Shown piece after piece: positions 1 to 6,087 of a stretch of DNA of 6,335 bases. This DNA is from Propionibacteriaceae bacterium (GTDB lineage Bacteria; Actinomycetota; Actinomycetes; Propionibacteriales; Propionibacteriaceae), in contig DAIESZ010000300.1 of assembly GCA_027346035.1 (NCBI GenBank), positions 1 through 6,335 on the forward strand. The letters are read 5' to 3'. Under the pieces are notes generated by a model that saw only the letters and a list, made by a program, of their open reading frames with translations, made no database searches and was not told where the DNA came from. The position numbers and the translations under genes are program-made. Each line of letters starts with the position of its first letter. The stretch's first letter is position 1.

Positions 1-419
<419 letters not shown>

Positions 420-426
420 GTCAAAA

Positions 427-434
427 CCCTTTCT
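427..434 (-). promoter_or_regulatory. Ribosome-binding site that fixes the GTG start of groES
   Basis: On the minus strand AGAAAGGG is followed by seven bases (TTTTGAC) and then the GTG at 419. It is the only good Shine-Dalgarno sequence near any in-frame start in this 435-base open frame. It argues for the 98-residue protein rather than the 144-residue extension. Confidence 0.8.
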
Positions 435-548
435 GACTAGTTCGTCATCGTGCGCCCTGACGGCGTCCGACGGTGATGTGCAGGTCGTGCCGGTGTTCCG
501 GCGGGTGCAGATCTCGGCCGGGGCGTCGTCGCGGTGCCGTCCCGTCCG

Positions 549-575
549 TTGGCACACTCATGCTGAGAGTGCCAA
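549..575 (-). promoter_or_regulatory. CIRCE operator (HrcA site) at the groES transcription start
   Basis: The plus strand reads TTGGCACAC, nine bases, GAGTGCCAA. This is an inverted repeat with 9-bp arms and 9-bp spacing and one mismatch between the arms. It follows the CIRCE consensus (TTAGCACTC-N9-GAGTGCTAA) closely. It lies just downstream of the predicted -10, so the predicted transcription start falls in or at the edge of it. In other bacteria HrcA bound here blocks transcription until heat shock titrates the repressor's helper GroEL. Confidence 0.9.
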
Positions 576-580
576 CGCTG

Positions 581-609
581 AATCTATACCGCCGTTAGCA
601 CTCGTTCAA
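581..609 (-). promoter_or_regulatory. Predicted housekeeping-sigma promoter of groES-groEL
   Basis: On the minus strand TTGAAC (609-604) is separated by 17 bases from TAGATT (586-581), a reasonable -35/-10 pair. TATAGA at 588-583 is an alternative -10 with a 15-base spacer. The -35 lies within the spacer of the distal CIRCE (595-621). The start point, expected near 574, falls in the proximal CIRCE. A transcript from here would carry a leader of about 155 bases before the groES GTG. I see no gene in that leader (420-548). Confidence 0.7.
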
Positions 610-621
610 GCCGAGTGCCAG
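595..621 (-). promoter_or_regulatory. Second CIRCE operator (HrcA site) covering the groES -35
   Basis: The plus strand reads TTAGCACTC, nine bases, GAGTGCCAG. The left arm matches the CIRCE consensus perfectly and the right arm differs at two of nine positions. Its distal end touches the stop codon of the methyltransferase gene (624-622), so the operator begins on the first base after that gene. The -35 hexamer sits in its spacer, so bound HrcA should exclude RNA polymerase. It is 46 bp, centre to centre, from the proximal CIRCE. Confidence 0.9.
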
Positions 622-1839
622 TCAGGGCGAGTCCGTCGACCCCGCTCCCCCACCCGCCGGCGGGTCGATCCGGCGGACCACCAGGGCGCGGGTCCCCCGC
701 GCCGTCGGGGTGATGATGATGGTGGCGGCTCGTGGGCCCGCGGGCTTCAGCCGACGACGCAGGAGGGCCGGATCCAGGTCGACCGCCCGCTTCTTGATCT
801 CGAGGGTCCCGATCGCGTTCTCGCGCACCCAGCGGCGCAGCGTCCGTTCGCCCGGGTCGAGCACCTCGAGCACCTCGAAGGCCGTGCCCCACAGGCCGGA
901 GGCCGCCGTCCCCGATGCGAGGTGGTCGCAGGTGAGGTAGCCGACCCCGGGGGCGACCCGGCGGCAGTGCGGGTGGGCGAGCGCCACGAGCCCTGCTCGC
1001 AGCAGCGCGCCGTCCGGCTCGACGACGAAGGCGCCGAGTTCCCCGGCCGGCAGGTCGGCCGGCTCCGCGGGGCCGAGATCGGCGGCGTCGGGCAGCCGGG
1101 TGACAGCGCGACCCCCTGCGACCCCCGGCAGTCGCCACAAGCCCACCTCGACCGGGTCGCCGCGGTGGCTCACCCACCGGGCCTCGACCCCGGCGGGGAT
1201 GAGGTCGAACGGCAGGCCCGGGCCCAGCTTGATGCACGCGGCGTCAAAGCCACCGAGCAGCGACACGACGAAGTCCCACGGGGGGCTGAACTGGTCGACC
1301 CGCCAGGTGCGGCCCCGGTCGGTGCGCCGCGCGGGGTCGCAGTAGACCCCCACCTCCCCGGAGCCCGCCCGGTCCATGACGGTGGGCAGGATCATCCGGG
1401 CGTCGCCGGTGACCACCGTGGCGCCATGACCGATCAGGTTGTGACGCGCGTAGGCCGCCGTCGTGGGGTCGTGCTCGACCGCGACGACCTCGAGGCCGGC
1501 CTCGCAGAACGCGACGGCGTCCGACCCGAGCCCGCATCCGAGGTCGATGACCCGTCGGACACCGGCGGCGGCGAAGCGTTCCGCCCGCCAGGTGGCGACG
1601 TCGGGGCGGGTCGCCTGTTCCAGTCCGTCGGCGGTGAGCAGCATTCCTTCGGCTGCAGCTCCGAACTTCGCTCGGGCCCGACGCCGCAGCACCACCTGGG
1701 TCAGGGCCGCCGCGGCGAGATCGGGGTCGACCTCCCGACGCAGGGCCGCGGCCGCGGCCAGCGAGCCGGGGTCCGACTGCTGCGCCGCGAGGGCCAGGGC
1801 CCGTTGCCCGTCGGGATCCGTGAGGCGTTCCGCGTCCAT
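622..1839 (-). CDS. Class I SAM-dependent methyltransferase with THUMP-like C-terminal domain
   Basis: A 405-residue cytosolic protein, probably an RNA methyltransferase of unknown substrate. An N-terminal helical region (about 1-90) is followed by a Rossmann-type methyltransferase core. SAM motif I is VIDLGCGLGSD at 97-107, an acidic VEHDP stands at the end of the next strand (121-125), and a motif IV-like YCDPARRT lies at 166-173. The C-terminal part carries VRENAIGTLEIKKRAVDLDP (338-357) and a basic tail, which I recognise as the THUMP-like module found in this actinobacterial family; that assignment is from memory. The start is ambiguous between GTG 1842 and ATG 1839. Neither has a clear ribosome-binding site, and I took the ATG. 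It begins 15 bp after the DUF445 stop, so coupling is likely. Its stop abuts the distal CIRCE, and no terminator separates it from groES. Confidence 0.85.
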   Translation of the reverse strand: MDAERLTDPDGQRALALAAQQSDPGSLAAAAALRREVDPDLAAAALTQVVLRRRARAKFGAAAEGMLLTADGLEQATRPDVATWRAERFAAAGVRRVIDLGCGLGSDAVAFCEAGLEVVAVEHDPTTAAYARHNLIGHGATVVTGDARMILPTVMDRAGSGEVGVYCDPARRTDRGRTWRVDQFSPPWDFVVSLLGGFDAACIKLGPGLPFDLIPAGVEARWVSHRGDPVEVGLWRLPGVAGGRAVTRLPDAADLGPAEPADLPAGELGAFVVEPDGALLRAGLVALAHPHCRRVAPGVGYLTCDHLASGTAASGLWGTAFEVLEVLDPGERTLRRWVRENAIGTLEIKKRAVDLDPALLRRRLKPAGPRAATIIITPTARGTRALVVRRIDPPAGGGAGSTDSP

Positions 1840-1854
1840 CACCGGCGGTTGCTG

Positions 1855-3120
1855 TCAGCCCAGCAGCACGGTGACGGCGTGGATGAGCAGGCCGACGAGG
1901 CAACCGACCACGGTGCCGTTGATCCGGATGAACTGCAGGTCGCGGCCGACATGGAGTTCGATCCGCTGGGAGGCCTCCTGCCCGTCCCACCGCTGGATCG
2001 TGTGGGTGATGATGCTCGACACCTCACCGCCGTAGGTGTTGACGAAGAACGCGACGATGTCGGCGACCCGGGACTCGAGGCGTTCACGCTGGGCCTCGTC
2101 GCTGACCAGGGTCGAGCCGAGGTCGGTGAGTGCCTGGCGGAACCGTCCGTGCAACCGGGAATCGGGGTCGTCGAGGGCGGCGGTGAGACTCTCGCGGACG
2201 CTGCGCCACACGCTGAGCGCGGACTCGCCGAGCTGTGGGTGGGTGAGCAGCCGGGCCTTGAGCGCCTCGGCGCGCTGCTGCACGTCGGGATCGTGCTGGA
2301 GGTCGCCGGCGATCCGCAGCAGCAGGTCGTCGATCGAAGCCCGGGTGGGATGCTCGGGATCGTCGAGGATCGACTGCGCCCAATCGAGGGCCTGGGTGTA
2401 GGTCCAGTCGACCACCCGGGTGCTCACGGCCCCGGGGGCCCACCACGGCGCCCGGTTGGCGACCATCTTCTTGAAGCTGTCGGGGGGGCGCAGCAGCCAG
2501 CCGTGCACCTCGCGGGCCACGAGGTCGACGAAGCCACGGTGCGCGCCGTCGGCGACGACGCCTGCGAGCACGTCACCGGCCAGGCCGGCCATCGGCTCGC
2601 GCACCAGCCGGGGCATGATCACGTCGTCGACCAGCGTGCGCACGTCGTCGTCGCCCACCCGGACAAGGCCGGCACGGGCAACCCGGGCGAACTCGGTCGC
2701 GACCCGTGCCGCGTGCCCCTCGTCCTCGAGCCAGCGTCCGATACGCAGGCCGAGGTGCGCGGCCGCCAGCCGGTCACGGGCCACCTCCTCGGTGAGGAAG
2801 TTCTCGGCGAAGAACGCCTGCAGGCTGACCGCGATCTCGTCCTTCTTGGTCGGCACGATCGCGGTGTGGGGGATGCGCAGGCCCAGCGGGTAGCGGAACA
2901 GCGCCGTGACCGCGAACCAGTCGGCCATCGCGCCGACCATCGCCGCCTCGGCCCCGGTGTTCACCCATCCCCACCCTCCGGCATGGTCGAGCCGCAGGGT
3001 CGCCAGATAGATGATCGCCGCGAGGATCAGCAGGCTCAGCGCCAGCGCCTTCATCCGACGCAGGTGCCGCAGCCGCTCACGGTCGGCGGGATTGAGTTCG
3101 TTCGCGCGCATTGTCACCAT
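1855..3120 (-). CDS. DUF445 family membrane-associated protein
   Basis: A 421-residue protein of the DUF445 family, whose function is unknown. A basic N-terminus (11-24) precedes a transmembrane helix (about 25-43, ALALSLLILAAIIYLATL). The conserved EAAMVGAMADWFAVTALF segment at 58-75 and the RYPLGLRIPHTAIVPTKKDEI stretch at 76-96 are the strongest family marks. The middle 300 residues are polar and helical. The end carries GRDLQFIRINGTVVG (392-406) running into a C-terminal hydrophobic helix (403-420), so both ends are probably membrane-anchored with a large soluble domain between them. Two starts are possible, ATG 3120 and ATG 3111. The only purine-rich site (GAGAGG, 3139-3134) is 13 bases from the first, which is long. 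It follows the DUF6458 gene by 71 bp and precedes the methyltransferase by 15 bp. Confidence 0.88.
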   Translation of the reverse strand: MVTMRANELNPADRERLRHLRRMKALALSLLILAAIIYLATLRLDHAGGWGWVNTGAEAAMVGAMADWFAVTALFRYPLGLRIPHTAIVPTKKDEIAVSLQAFFAENFLTEEVARDRLAAAHLGLRIGRWLEDEGHAARVATEFARVARAGLVRVGDDDVRTLVDDVIMPRLVREPMAGLAGDVLAGVVADGAHRGFVDLVAREVHGWLLRPPDSFKKMVANRAPWWAPGAVSTRVVDWTYTQALDWAQSILDDPEHPTRASIDDLLLRIAGDLQHDPDVQQRAEALKARLLTHPQLGESALSVWRSVRESLTAALDDPDSRLHGRFRQALTDLGSTLVSDEAQRERLESRVADIVAFFVNTYGGEVSSIITHTIQRWDGQEASQRIELHVGRDLQFIRINGTVVGCLVGLLIHAVTVLLG

Positions 3121-3191
3121 TCAAGCGCAGCAACCTCTCGCGCCACGATTCCGTCGGGGACGATTCAGGGCCGGGGCGGACGCTCACGGGC

Positions 3192-3452
3192 TCAGATCTC
3201 GTCGCGGCGCACTTCGCGCTCGACCTGCTCGTCCTCGGCGGGGGTCGCGCCGCGCACCGTGGTGGACTCGCGGGTGACCTGGCTGCGAGGCCGGTTGATG
3301 AGCAGTTCCAGCAGCAGCCACAGGACGCCGGCGGCGGCGATGATCAGGCCGATCATCGGGACGTTGACTCCGCTCACGCGGTCCGCGACGGCGTACCTGA
3401 GCACGAGGCCGATGACGATCAGGACGATGGGCCCTCCGATGCGTGCGGTCAT
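3192..3452 (-). CDS. Small two-helix membrane protein, DUF6458 type
   Basis: An 86-residue protein of unknown function. Residues 5-22 (IGGPIVLIVIGLVLRYAV) and 32-52 (PMIGLIIAAAGVLWLLLELLI) are hydrophobic helices joined by the short loop ADRVSGVNV. A charged cytoplasmic-type tail of about 34 residues, rich in Arg and Glu, ends in VRRDEI. The IGGPI start, the short V-x-G-V loop and the GxxxxAAGVLWLLL second helix match the actinobacterial DUF6458 pattern as I remember it. The ATG at 3452 is chosen because CAGGA lies six bases upstream, with GGAAGG just before it, and the first helix follows directly. The frame is open much further upstream but runs antisense-like through the NUDIX gene and has no features of its own. 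The 170 bp upstream hold no promoter I would defend. Confidence 0.8.
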   Translation of the reverse strand: MTARIGGPIVLIVIGLVLRYAVADRVSGVNVPMIGLIIAAAGVLWLLLELLINRPRSQVTRESTTVRGATPAEDEQVEREVRRDEI

Positions 3453-3601
3453 GATGATTCCTGCCTTCCGGTCGGGAGCTCCGGCCGCCGGATGGCGCCG
3501 GGCTCGGCTGGCCGGGGCGCATTGAACGCGTCCACGGATAGTGCCATCGTGTCCGCTGCCGCCACGGGACGCGACCCTCTCGGGACGTTCGGGGGCACAT
3601 C

Positions 3602-3617
3602 CCACCCCGGGGGGTGG
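3602..3617 (-). terminator. Possible stem-loop after the NUDIX gene
   Basis: CCACCCC and GGGGTGG form a perfect 7-bp inverted repeat separated by two bases, five bases beyond the NUDIX stop codon. In practice it would be a 6-bp stem with a 4-base loop. There is no U tract, so it is at best an I-shaped actinobacterial terminator or an mRNA 3' stabiliser. It would help explain why the gap to the next gene (170 bp) is wider than the others in the run. I see nothing else in that gap. Confidence 0.3.
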
Positions 3618-3622
3618 CCGGT

Positions 3623-4117
3623 TCAGTCCGTGAGAACCTCGATGTGGTGCCGCACGAGGCGGCGTCCCTCGTAGTGCAGGACGCCGTGGAACTGGCGCAC
3701 CGCGTCGTCGAACACGAGGGGCAGGAACAGCCGGTCGCCCTCGAACATGGGCAGTTGCGCCAGGCGGTCGCGGTCGACCCACGTGAGGTCGCCCTCCGGG
3801 CTGCGCCCGGCCGGGACGCCCGTGAAGCCGGTGACGAGGAACACGAAACCGAACCAGTCGCGCCCCTGCGAGTCGAAGCCCGGCCAGCTCAGGGTGCCGC
3901 GAAGCGTCATCCCGGTGGCCTCGATGCCCGCCTCCTCGCGGATCTCCCGGCGCAGTCCCGAGACGATGTCCTCGTCGGGTTCGAGCTTCCCGCCCAGCCC
4001 GTTGTAGAGGCCGTACTGCTCGTCGTGGCTGCGAGCGGTGCGGTGCACGAGCAGGATCCGGCGCCGCTCGGCGTCGACGACGTAGCCGAGGGTGGCCAGG
4101 ATCGGCGTGTAGGGCAT
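3623..4117 (-). CDS. NUDIX hydrolase, probably MutT-like (8-oxo-dGTP diphosphatase type)
   Basis: A 164-residue cytosolic pyrophosphohydrolase. A complete NUDIX box is visible at residues 43-65: G43, five residues, E49, seven residues, R57-E58-I59-R60-E61-E62, one residue, G64-I65. The glutamates bind the catalytic divalent cations. The preceding YNGLGGKLEP and the later WFGFVFLVTGFTG and LPMFEGDRLFLPLVF stretches resemble the MutT/MTH1-like group that clears oxidised nucleotides such as 8-oxo-dGTP. The substrate is an inference, since NUDIX specificity cannot be read from the box. The gene starts 15 bp after the tsaD stop, with only a poor GCCGG upstream, so translational coupling to tsaD is likely. 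Length and motif order are complete. Confidence 0.9.
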   Translation of the reverse strand: MPYTPILATLGYVVDAERRRILLVHRTARSHDEQYGLYNGLGGKLEPDEDIVSGLRREIREEAGIEATGMTLRGTLSWPGFDSQGRDWFGFVFLVTGFTGVPAGRSPEGDLTWVDRDRLAQLPMFEGDRLFLPLVFDDAVRQFHGVLHYEGRRLVRHHIEVLTD

Positions 4118-4132
4118 CCGGCGCGGCGCAGG

Positions 4133-5176
4133 TCAGACGAGGATCGTCGAGACCGGCAGGCCGGAGTCGGCCCCGATCTCCATGCTCGACGGGCGTCCCC
4201 CGGAGCGCACGACCTGCGTGGTGAGGGCCGCGATCATCGCACCGTTGTCGGTGCACAGGCCCGGTCGCGGGCGGCGGAGTTCGATGCCCGCGGCCTGGGT
4301 GCGCTCCTCAAGCAGGGCGCGCAGGCGGGAGTTCGCCGCGACACCGCCGCCGATGAGCATGTTGGTGACACCGTAGTGCTGCGCCGCGTCCACGGCCTTG
4401 GCAGTGAGCACGTCGCAGACGGCCTCCTGGAAGGAGGCTGCGACGTCGTTGATCGGGATGTCGAGCCCGTCGCGCTGCCGGGCCTCCACCCAGCGGGACA
4501 CCGCGGTCTTGAGACCCGAGAACGAGAAGTCGAAACGGTGAGCCTCGAGGTCGTGGCGGGCGGTGAGTCCGCGGGGGAACCGGATCGCGGTGGGGTCGCC
4601 CTCGGCGGCCGCCCTGTCGATGACGGGGCCGCCCGGGTAGGGCAGGCCGAGCACGCGGGCCACCTTGTCGTAGGCCTCCCCCGCGGCGTCGCCGATGGTC
4701 GAGCCGATCTCGGTGATCCTGGTCGCCATGTCCTCGACGAGCAGCAGTGACGTGTGGCCGCCCGAGACCAGCAGCGCGATGCTCGGGGTGGGCAGGTCAC
4801 CATGGTCCAGCAGGTCGACGGCGACGTGTCCGGCGAGGTGGTTGACGCCGTAGAGCGGCTTGTTGAGGTAACTGGCGAGGGTCTTCGCGCTGGACAGCCC
4901 AACGACGAGGGCGCCCATGAGGCCCGGGCCGGCGGTGACGCCGATGCCGTCGAGGTCGGACAGGTCGATGCCGGCCTTCTGCACAGCCCGCTGCAGCGCC
5001 GGCACCATCGCTTCGAGGTGTGCCCGTGAGGCGACTTCGGGCACGACCCCCCCGAAGCGCACGTGCCGCTCCACCGACGATGCCACCTCGTTGGCCAGCA
5101 GCGTGTTGCCGCGCACGATGCCCACACCGGTCTCGTCGCAGCTCGACTCGATGCCGAGAATCAGCGGTTCTGTCAT
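4133..5176 (-). CDS. tsaD: tRNA N6-threonylcarbamoyladenosine (t6A37) transferase subunit TsaD
   Basis: The catalytic subunit that, with TsaB and TsaE, transfers threonylcarbamoyl from threonylcarbamoyl-AMP to A37 of ANN-decoding tRNAs. It is cytosolic and essential in many bacteria. The 347-residue length is normal. The N-terminus [16 protein letters not shown] (5-20) is the ASKHA phosphate-1 motif. NHLAGH gives the metal-binding HxxxH at H113/H117, SGGHTSL lies at 138-144, and [10 protein letters not shown] at 162-171. FSFSGLKTA occurs at 217-225, [11 protein letters not shown] at 276-286, and the metal-binding aspartate D310 in CTDNGAM. The ATG at 5176 has AGGA only four bases upstream, but the protein starts exactly at the family N-terminus. 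The usual partners tsaB, rimI and tsaE are not upstream here: the next 413 bp are non-coding. Confidence 0.98.
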   Translation of the reverse strand: MTEPLILGIESSCDETGVGIVRGNTLLANEVASSVERHVRFGGVVPEVASRAHLEAMVPALQRAVQKAGIDLSDLDGIGVTAGPGLMGALVVGLSSAKTLASYLNKPLYGVNHLAGHVAVDLLDHGDLPTPSIALLVSGGHTSLLLVEDMATRITEIGSTIGDAAGEAYDKVARVLGLPYPGGPVIDRAAAEGDPTAIRFPRGLTARHDLEAHRFDFSFSGLKTAVSRWVEARQRDGLDIPINDVAASFQEAVCDVLTAKAVDAAQHYGVTNMLIGGGVAANSRLRALLEERTQAAGIELRRPRPGLCTDNGAMIAALTTQVVRSGGRPSSMEIGADSGLPVSTILV

Positions 5177-5220
5177 GGCGTCCTACCCGTCAGCATCGTG
5201 CCCCGTGCGGTCAGCGGTGG

Positions 5221-5226
5221 AGTCTA
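5221..5226 (-). promoter_or_regulatory. Possible -10 element for tsaD
   Basis: TAGACT on the minus strand fits the actinobacterial TANNNT -10 pattern and would give a leader of about 38 bases before the tsaD ATG. No convincing -35 stands 17-18 bases upstream (ACCTGC or GACCTG). It is offered only because the long non-coding stretch upstream means tsaD needs its own promoter or a very long read-through. Confidence 0.3.
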
Positions 5227-5307
5227 CCCGGCGTCCGCGCGGCGCAGGTCCGGCAGACGGGGCCGGCGGTCAGCCCCGAGGGACTGACGGAGCACGACGT
5301 GTCGGCT

Positions 5308-5412
5308 GCGGCGTACGAGAAGGCTCCCGCGGCGTACGGGATGGTCACCGCGGCGTACGAGATGGTCACCGCGGCGTACGAGATGGCTCCCGTGGCGTAC
5401 GAGGAGGTCAGT
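5308..5412. repeat. Five-unit 21-bp tandem repeat, core GGCGTACG
   Basis: Units start at 5308, 5329, 5350, 5371 and 5392. All five keep GGCGTACG. Units 3 and 4 are identical over their first 16 bases. The second halves vary between a GGTCACC-type and a GGCTCCC-type ending, and unit 5 is the most diverged. The palindrome CGTACG recurs every 21 bp, which is two turns of B-DNA, so all copies face the same side of the helix. Every frame reads it as a heptad (for example AAYEMVT on plus, HLVRRGD on minus), so open frames here are not evidence of coding. It may be a minisatellite, an array of protein-binding sites or a transcribed structured element. Function unknown. Confidence 0.9.
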
Positions 5413-5434
5413 TACGGCCTCCGGGTCGTACGCC
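5394..5434. other. Long hairpin joining the last direct and first inverted repeat copies
   Basis: GGCGTACGAGGAGG (5394-5407) pairs with CCTCC (5418-5422) and TCGTACGCC (5426-5434), leaving a 3-base GGG bulge and a 10-base loop (5408-5417). That is 14 base pairs, self-complementary on both strands. There is no T tract on either side, so a classical terminator is unlikely. A DNA cruciform, a processing site in a transcript or simply folded-back repeats are all possible. Confidence 0.75.
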
Positions 5435-5456
5435 GTTGGCCCGGTCGTACGCCGCG
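5426..5456. repeat. Two inverted copies of the GGCGTACGA core
   Basis: TCGTACGCCG occurs at 5426-5435 and TCGTACGCCGCG at 5445-5456. These are exact reverse complements of the core in the tandem array, the second over 12 bases of units 3 and 4. Their CGTACG centres are 31 bp beyond unit 5 and then 19 bp apart. Together with the array this gives seven CGTACG palindromes in about 140 bp. I noticed no other CGTACG in the window. Confidence 0.85.
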
Positions 5457-5457
5457 C

Positions 5458-5480
5458 AAAGGGGCCATCGGGGCGGCCCC
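5458..5480 (-). terminator. Weak candidate terminator for the DUF5703 gene
   Basis: On the minus strand GGGGCC (5480-5475), eight bases, GGCCCC (5466-5461) form a 6-bp GC stem followed by TTT. It lies about 110 bp past the stop of the DUF5703 gene and before tsaD. The short U tract makes it marginal. Confidence 0.3.
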
Positions 5481-5540
5481 GGTCGGGACGGGGTCCAGCG
5501 CGGCGTGGAACGGGAAGGCAGGACGGGGTGTGGACCAGGG

Positions 5541-5576
5541 ACACGGGGCAGGTGTCGGCCCGGACGCGGGGCAGGT
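5541..5576. repeat. Short direct repeat AC(A/G)CGGGGCAGGT
   Basis: ACACGGGGCAGGT at 5541-5553 recurs as ACGCGGGGCAGGT at 5564-5576, 23 bp later and with one difference. It lies just downstream of the DUF5703 gene. The first copy also contributes to a small GACAC/GTGTC stem (5540-5556). It may be chance in GC-rich sequence. Confidence 0.5.
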
Positions 5577-5589
5577 CTGGCGTGGTGTC

Positions 5590-5838
5590 TCAGCCGGCGA
5601 GCGTGGCCTGCTGGCGGATGATCCGGCGGCGCAACCATGCGTCGCGGACCCCGCTGCGGTAGCGGCGCAACCGCATGAGTTCCCATCCCCCGTATTCGGC
5701 CTCGTCGACGAGCAGACGGCGGACGGCGTTGCGTCCGGCGTCGTGGGGCAGGCGGATCTGCTGCACCTCGAAATCGGAGTTGCCGACGTGTTCGATCGAG
5801 GTCCACCGCCCGACCACCCGGGCCCGCTCCGCGTTCAT
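5590..5838 (-). CDS. Small DUF5703-type protein of unknown function
   Basis: An 82-residue soluble, Arg-rich protein. The core is FEVQQIRLP (23-31), then a helix NAVRRLLVDEAEYGGWELMRLRRY (37-60) and LRRRIIRQ (69-76). The order of an IRLP strand, HAEYG/DEAEYG-GWEL, a Leu/Arg strand and an RRxIIRQ end matches the small actinobacterial DUF5703 family as I recall it. No function is known to me. The ATG at 5838 has TCAGGA (5851-5846) seven bases upstream, a good ribosome-binding site. It stands alone between the repeat region and the divergently transcribed tRNA-Leu. The 155 bp between its start and the tRNA must hold both promoters, and I see no strong one for this gene. Confidence 0.75.
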   Translation of the reverse strand: MNAERARVVGRWTSIEHVGNSDFEVQQIRLPHDAGRNAVRRLLVDEAEYGGWELMRLRRYRSGVRDAWLRRRIIRQQATLAG

Positions 5839-5926
5839 GCGGACATCCTGACACGATCACCAAGCATGCACAGGAGGCGCGTTCATGCCGGGGAAGCCCA
5901 GGGTGCATGGCCGGGTGACTTGGTGC

Positions 5927-5932
5927 TAGGCT
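5927..5932 (+). promoter_or_regulatory. Possible -10 of the tRNA-Leu promoter
   Basis: TAGGCT, preceded by TGGTGC, fits the actinobacterial TANNNT pattern and lies about 60 bases before the tRNA, a usual leader length. The region 17-18 bases upstream (GTGCAT/TGCATG) is a poor -35. Confidence 0.4.
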
Positions 5933-5993
5933 TCTCAAGCCGTCGGGGCGACTTGGTCGCCGCAGGGCAACGCAAGACAATGGAACACCACTC

Positions 5994-6078
5994 GTCCGGG
6001 TGGCGGAATAGGTAGACGCGCTAGCTTGAGGTGCTAGTGCCCGTTAAGGGCATGGAGGTTCAAGTCCTCTCTCGGACA
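5994..6078 (+). tRNA. tRNA-Leu, anticodon GAG
   Basis: Eighty-five bases fold as a type II tRNA. The acceptor GTCCGGG (5994-6000) pairs with CTCGGAC (6071-6077), discriminator A6078. The D stem is GCG/CGC (6003-6005, 6017-6019) with GG at 6011-6012. The anticodon stem CTAGC/GCTAG (6021-6025, 6033-6037) encloses loop TTGAGGT, with the GAG anticodon at 6028-6030. A long variable arm TGCCC-GTTAA-GGGCA follows (6038-6053), then the T arm GGAGG-TTCAAGT-CCTCT (6054-6070). The long variable arm and the GAG anticodon both indicate leucine (reads CUC and CUU). CCA is not encoded. It is followed by a terminator and an integrase gene, so it is probably the integration target of a mobile element. Confidence 0.97.
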
Positions 6079-6079
6079 C
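6054..6079. other. Predicted attachment site region in the 3' half of tRNA-Leu
   Basis: Tyrosine integrases that use tRNA genes usually recombine in the T arm and 3' acceptor stem, and the element restores the tRNA sequence. The integrase gene begins about 175 bp downstream of this tRNA and reads away from it, the common layout. The exact core cannot be placed, because the second copy would be at the far end of the element outside the window. The interval given is where I would expect it. Confidence 0.45.
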
Positions 6080-6087
6080 TCATGGAG

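Larger units (their letters stand above)
5177..5589. other. 413-bp gene-poor interval between tsaD and the DUF5703 gene
   Basis: No reading frame here has a recognisable product. Several frames are open through it only because the repeat period is 21 bp (divisible by three) and the GC content is high. It holds the candidate tsaD -10 (5221-5226), the tandem and inverted GGCGTACG repeats (5308-5456), a GGGGCC/GGCCCC stem (5461-5480), and a minor direct repeat (5541-5576). The rest (about 5230-5307 and 5481-5540) shows nothing I can name. Confidence 0.75.

Noticed and set aside
420..557. N-terminal extension of groES by 46 codons
   Set aside because: The extension has no GroES similarity, starts inside the CIRCE element, and the GTG at 419 has a good ribosome-binding site at the family N-terminus.
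445..561. Short upstream frame in the groES leader starting at the ATG inside the proximal CIRCE (561-559)
   Set aside because: It has no ribosome-binding site, its start lies close to the predicted transcription start, and its composition shows no sign of selection.
3192..4256. 354-codon minus-strand frame extending the DUF6458 gene upstream
   Set aside because: Its first 268 codons overlap the NUDIX gene in another frame and are low-complexity. Only the last 86 codons, from the ATG at 3452, look like a protein.
5308..5412. CRISPR array
   Set aside because: Units are contiguous with no unique spacers, the period is only 21 bp and no cas genes are near.
5224..5544. 106-codon minus-strand frame with HLVRRGD heptad repeats
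   Set aside because: It has no clear ribosome-binding site, the repeat is diverging without regard to codon position, and I recognise no family.
5020..6015. 331-codon plus-strand frame with AAYEMVT heptads, and a 234-codon companion frame at 4917-5621
   Set aside because: Both overlap the N-terminal part of tsaD antisense, and the longer one also covers the DUF5703 gene. The heptads are forced by the 21-bp DNA repeat, and several other frames through it are equally open.
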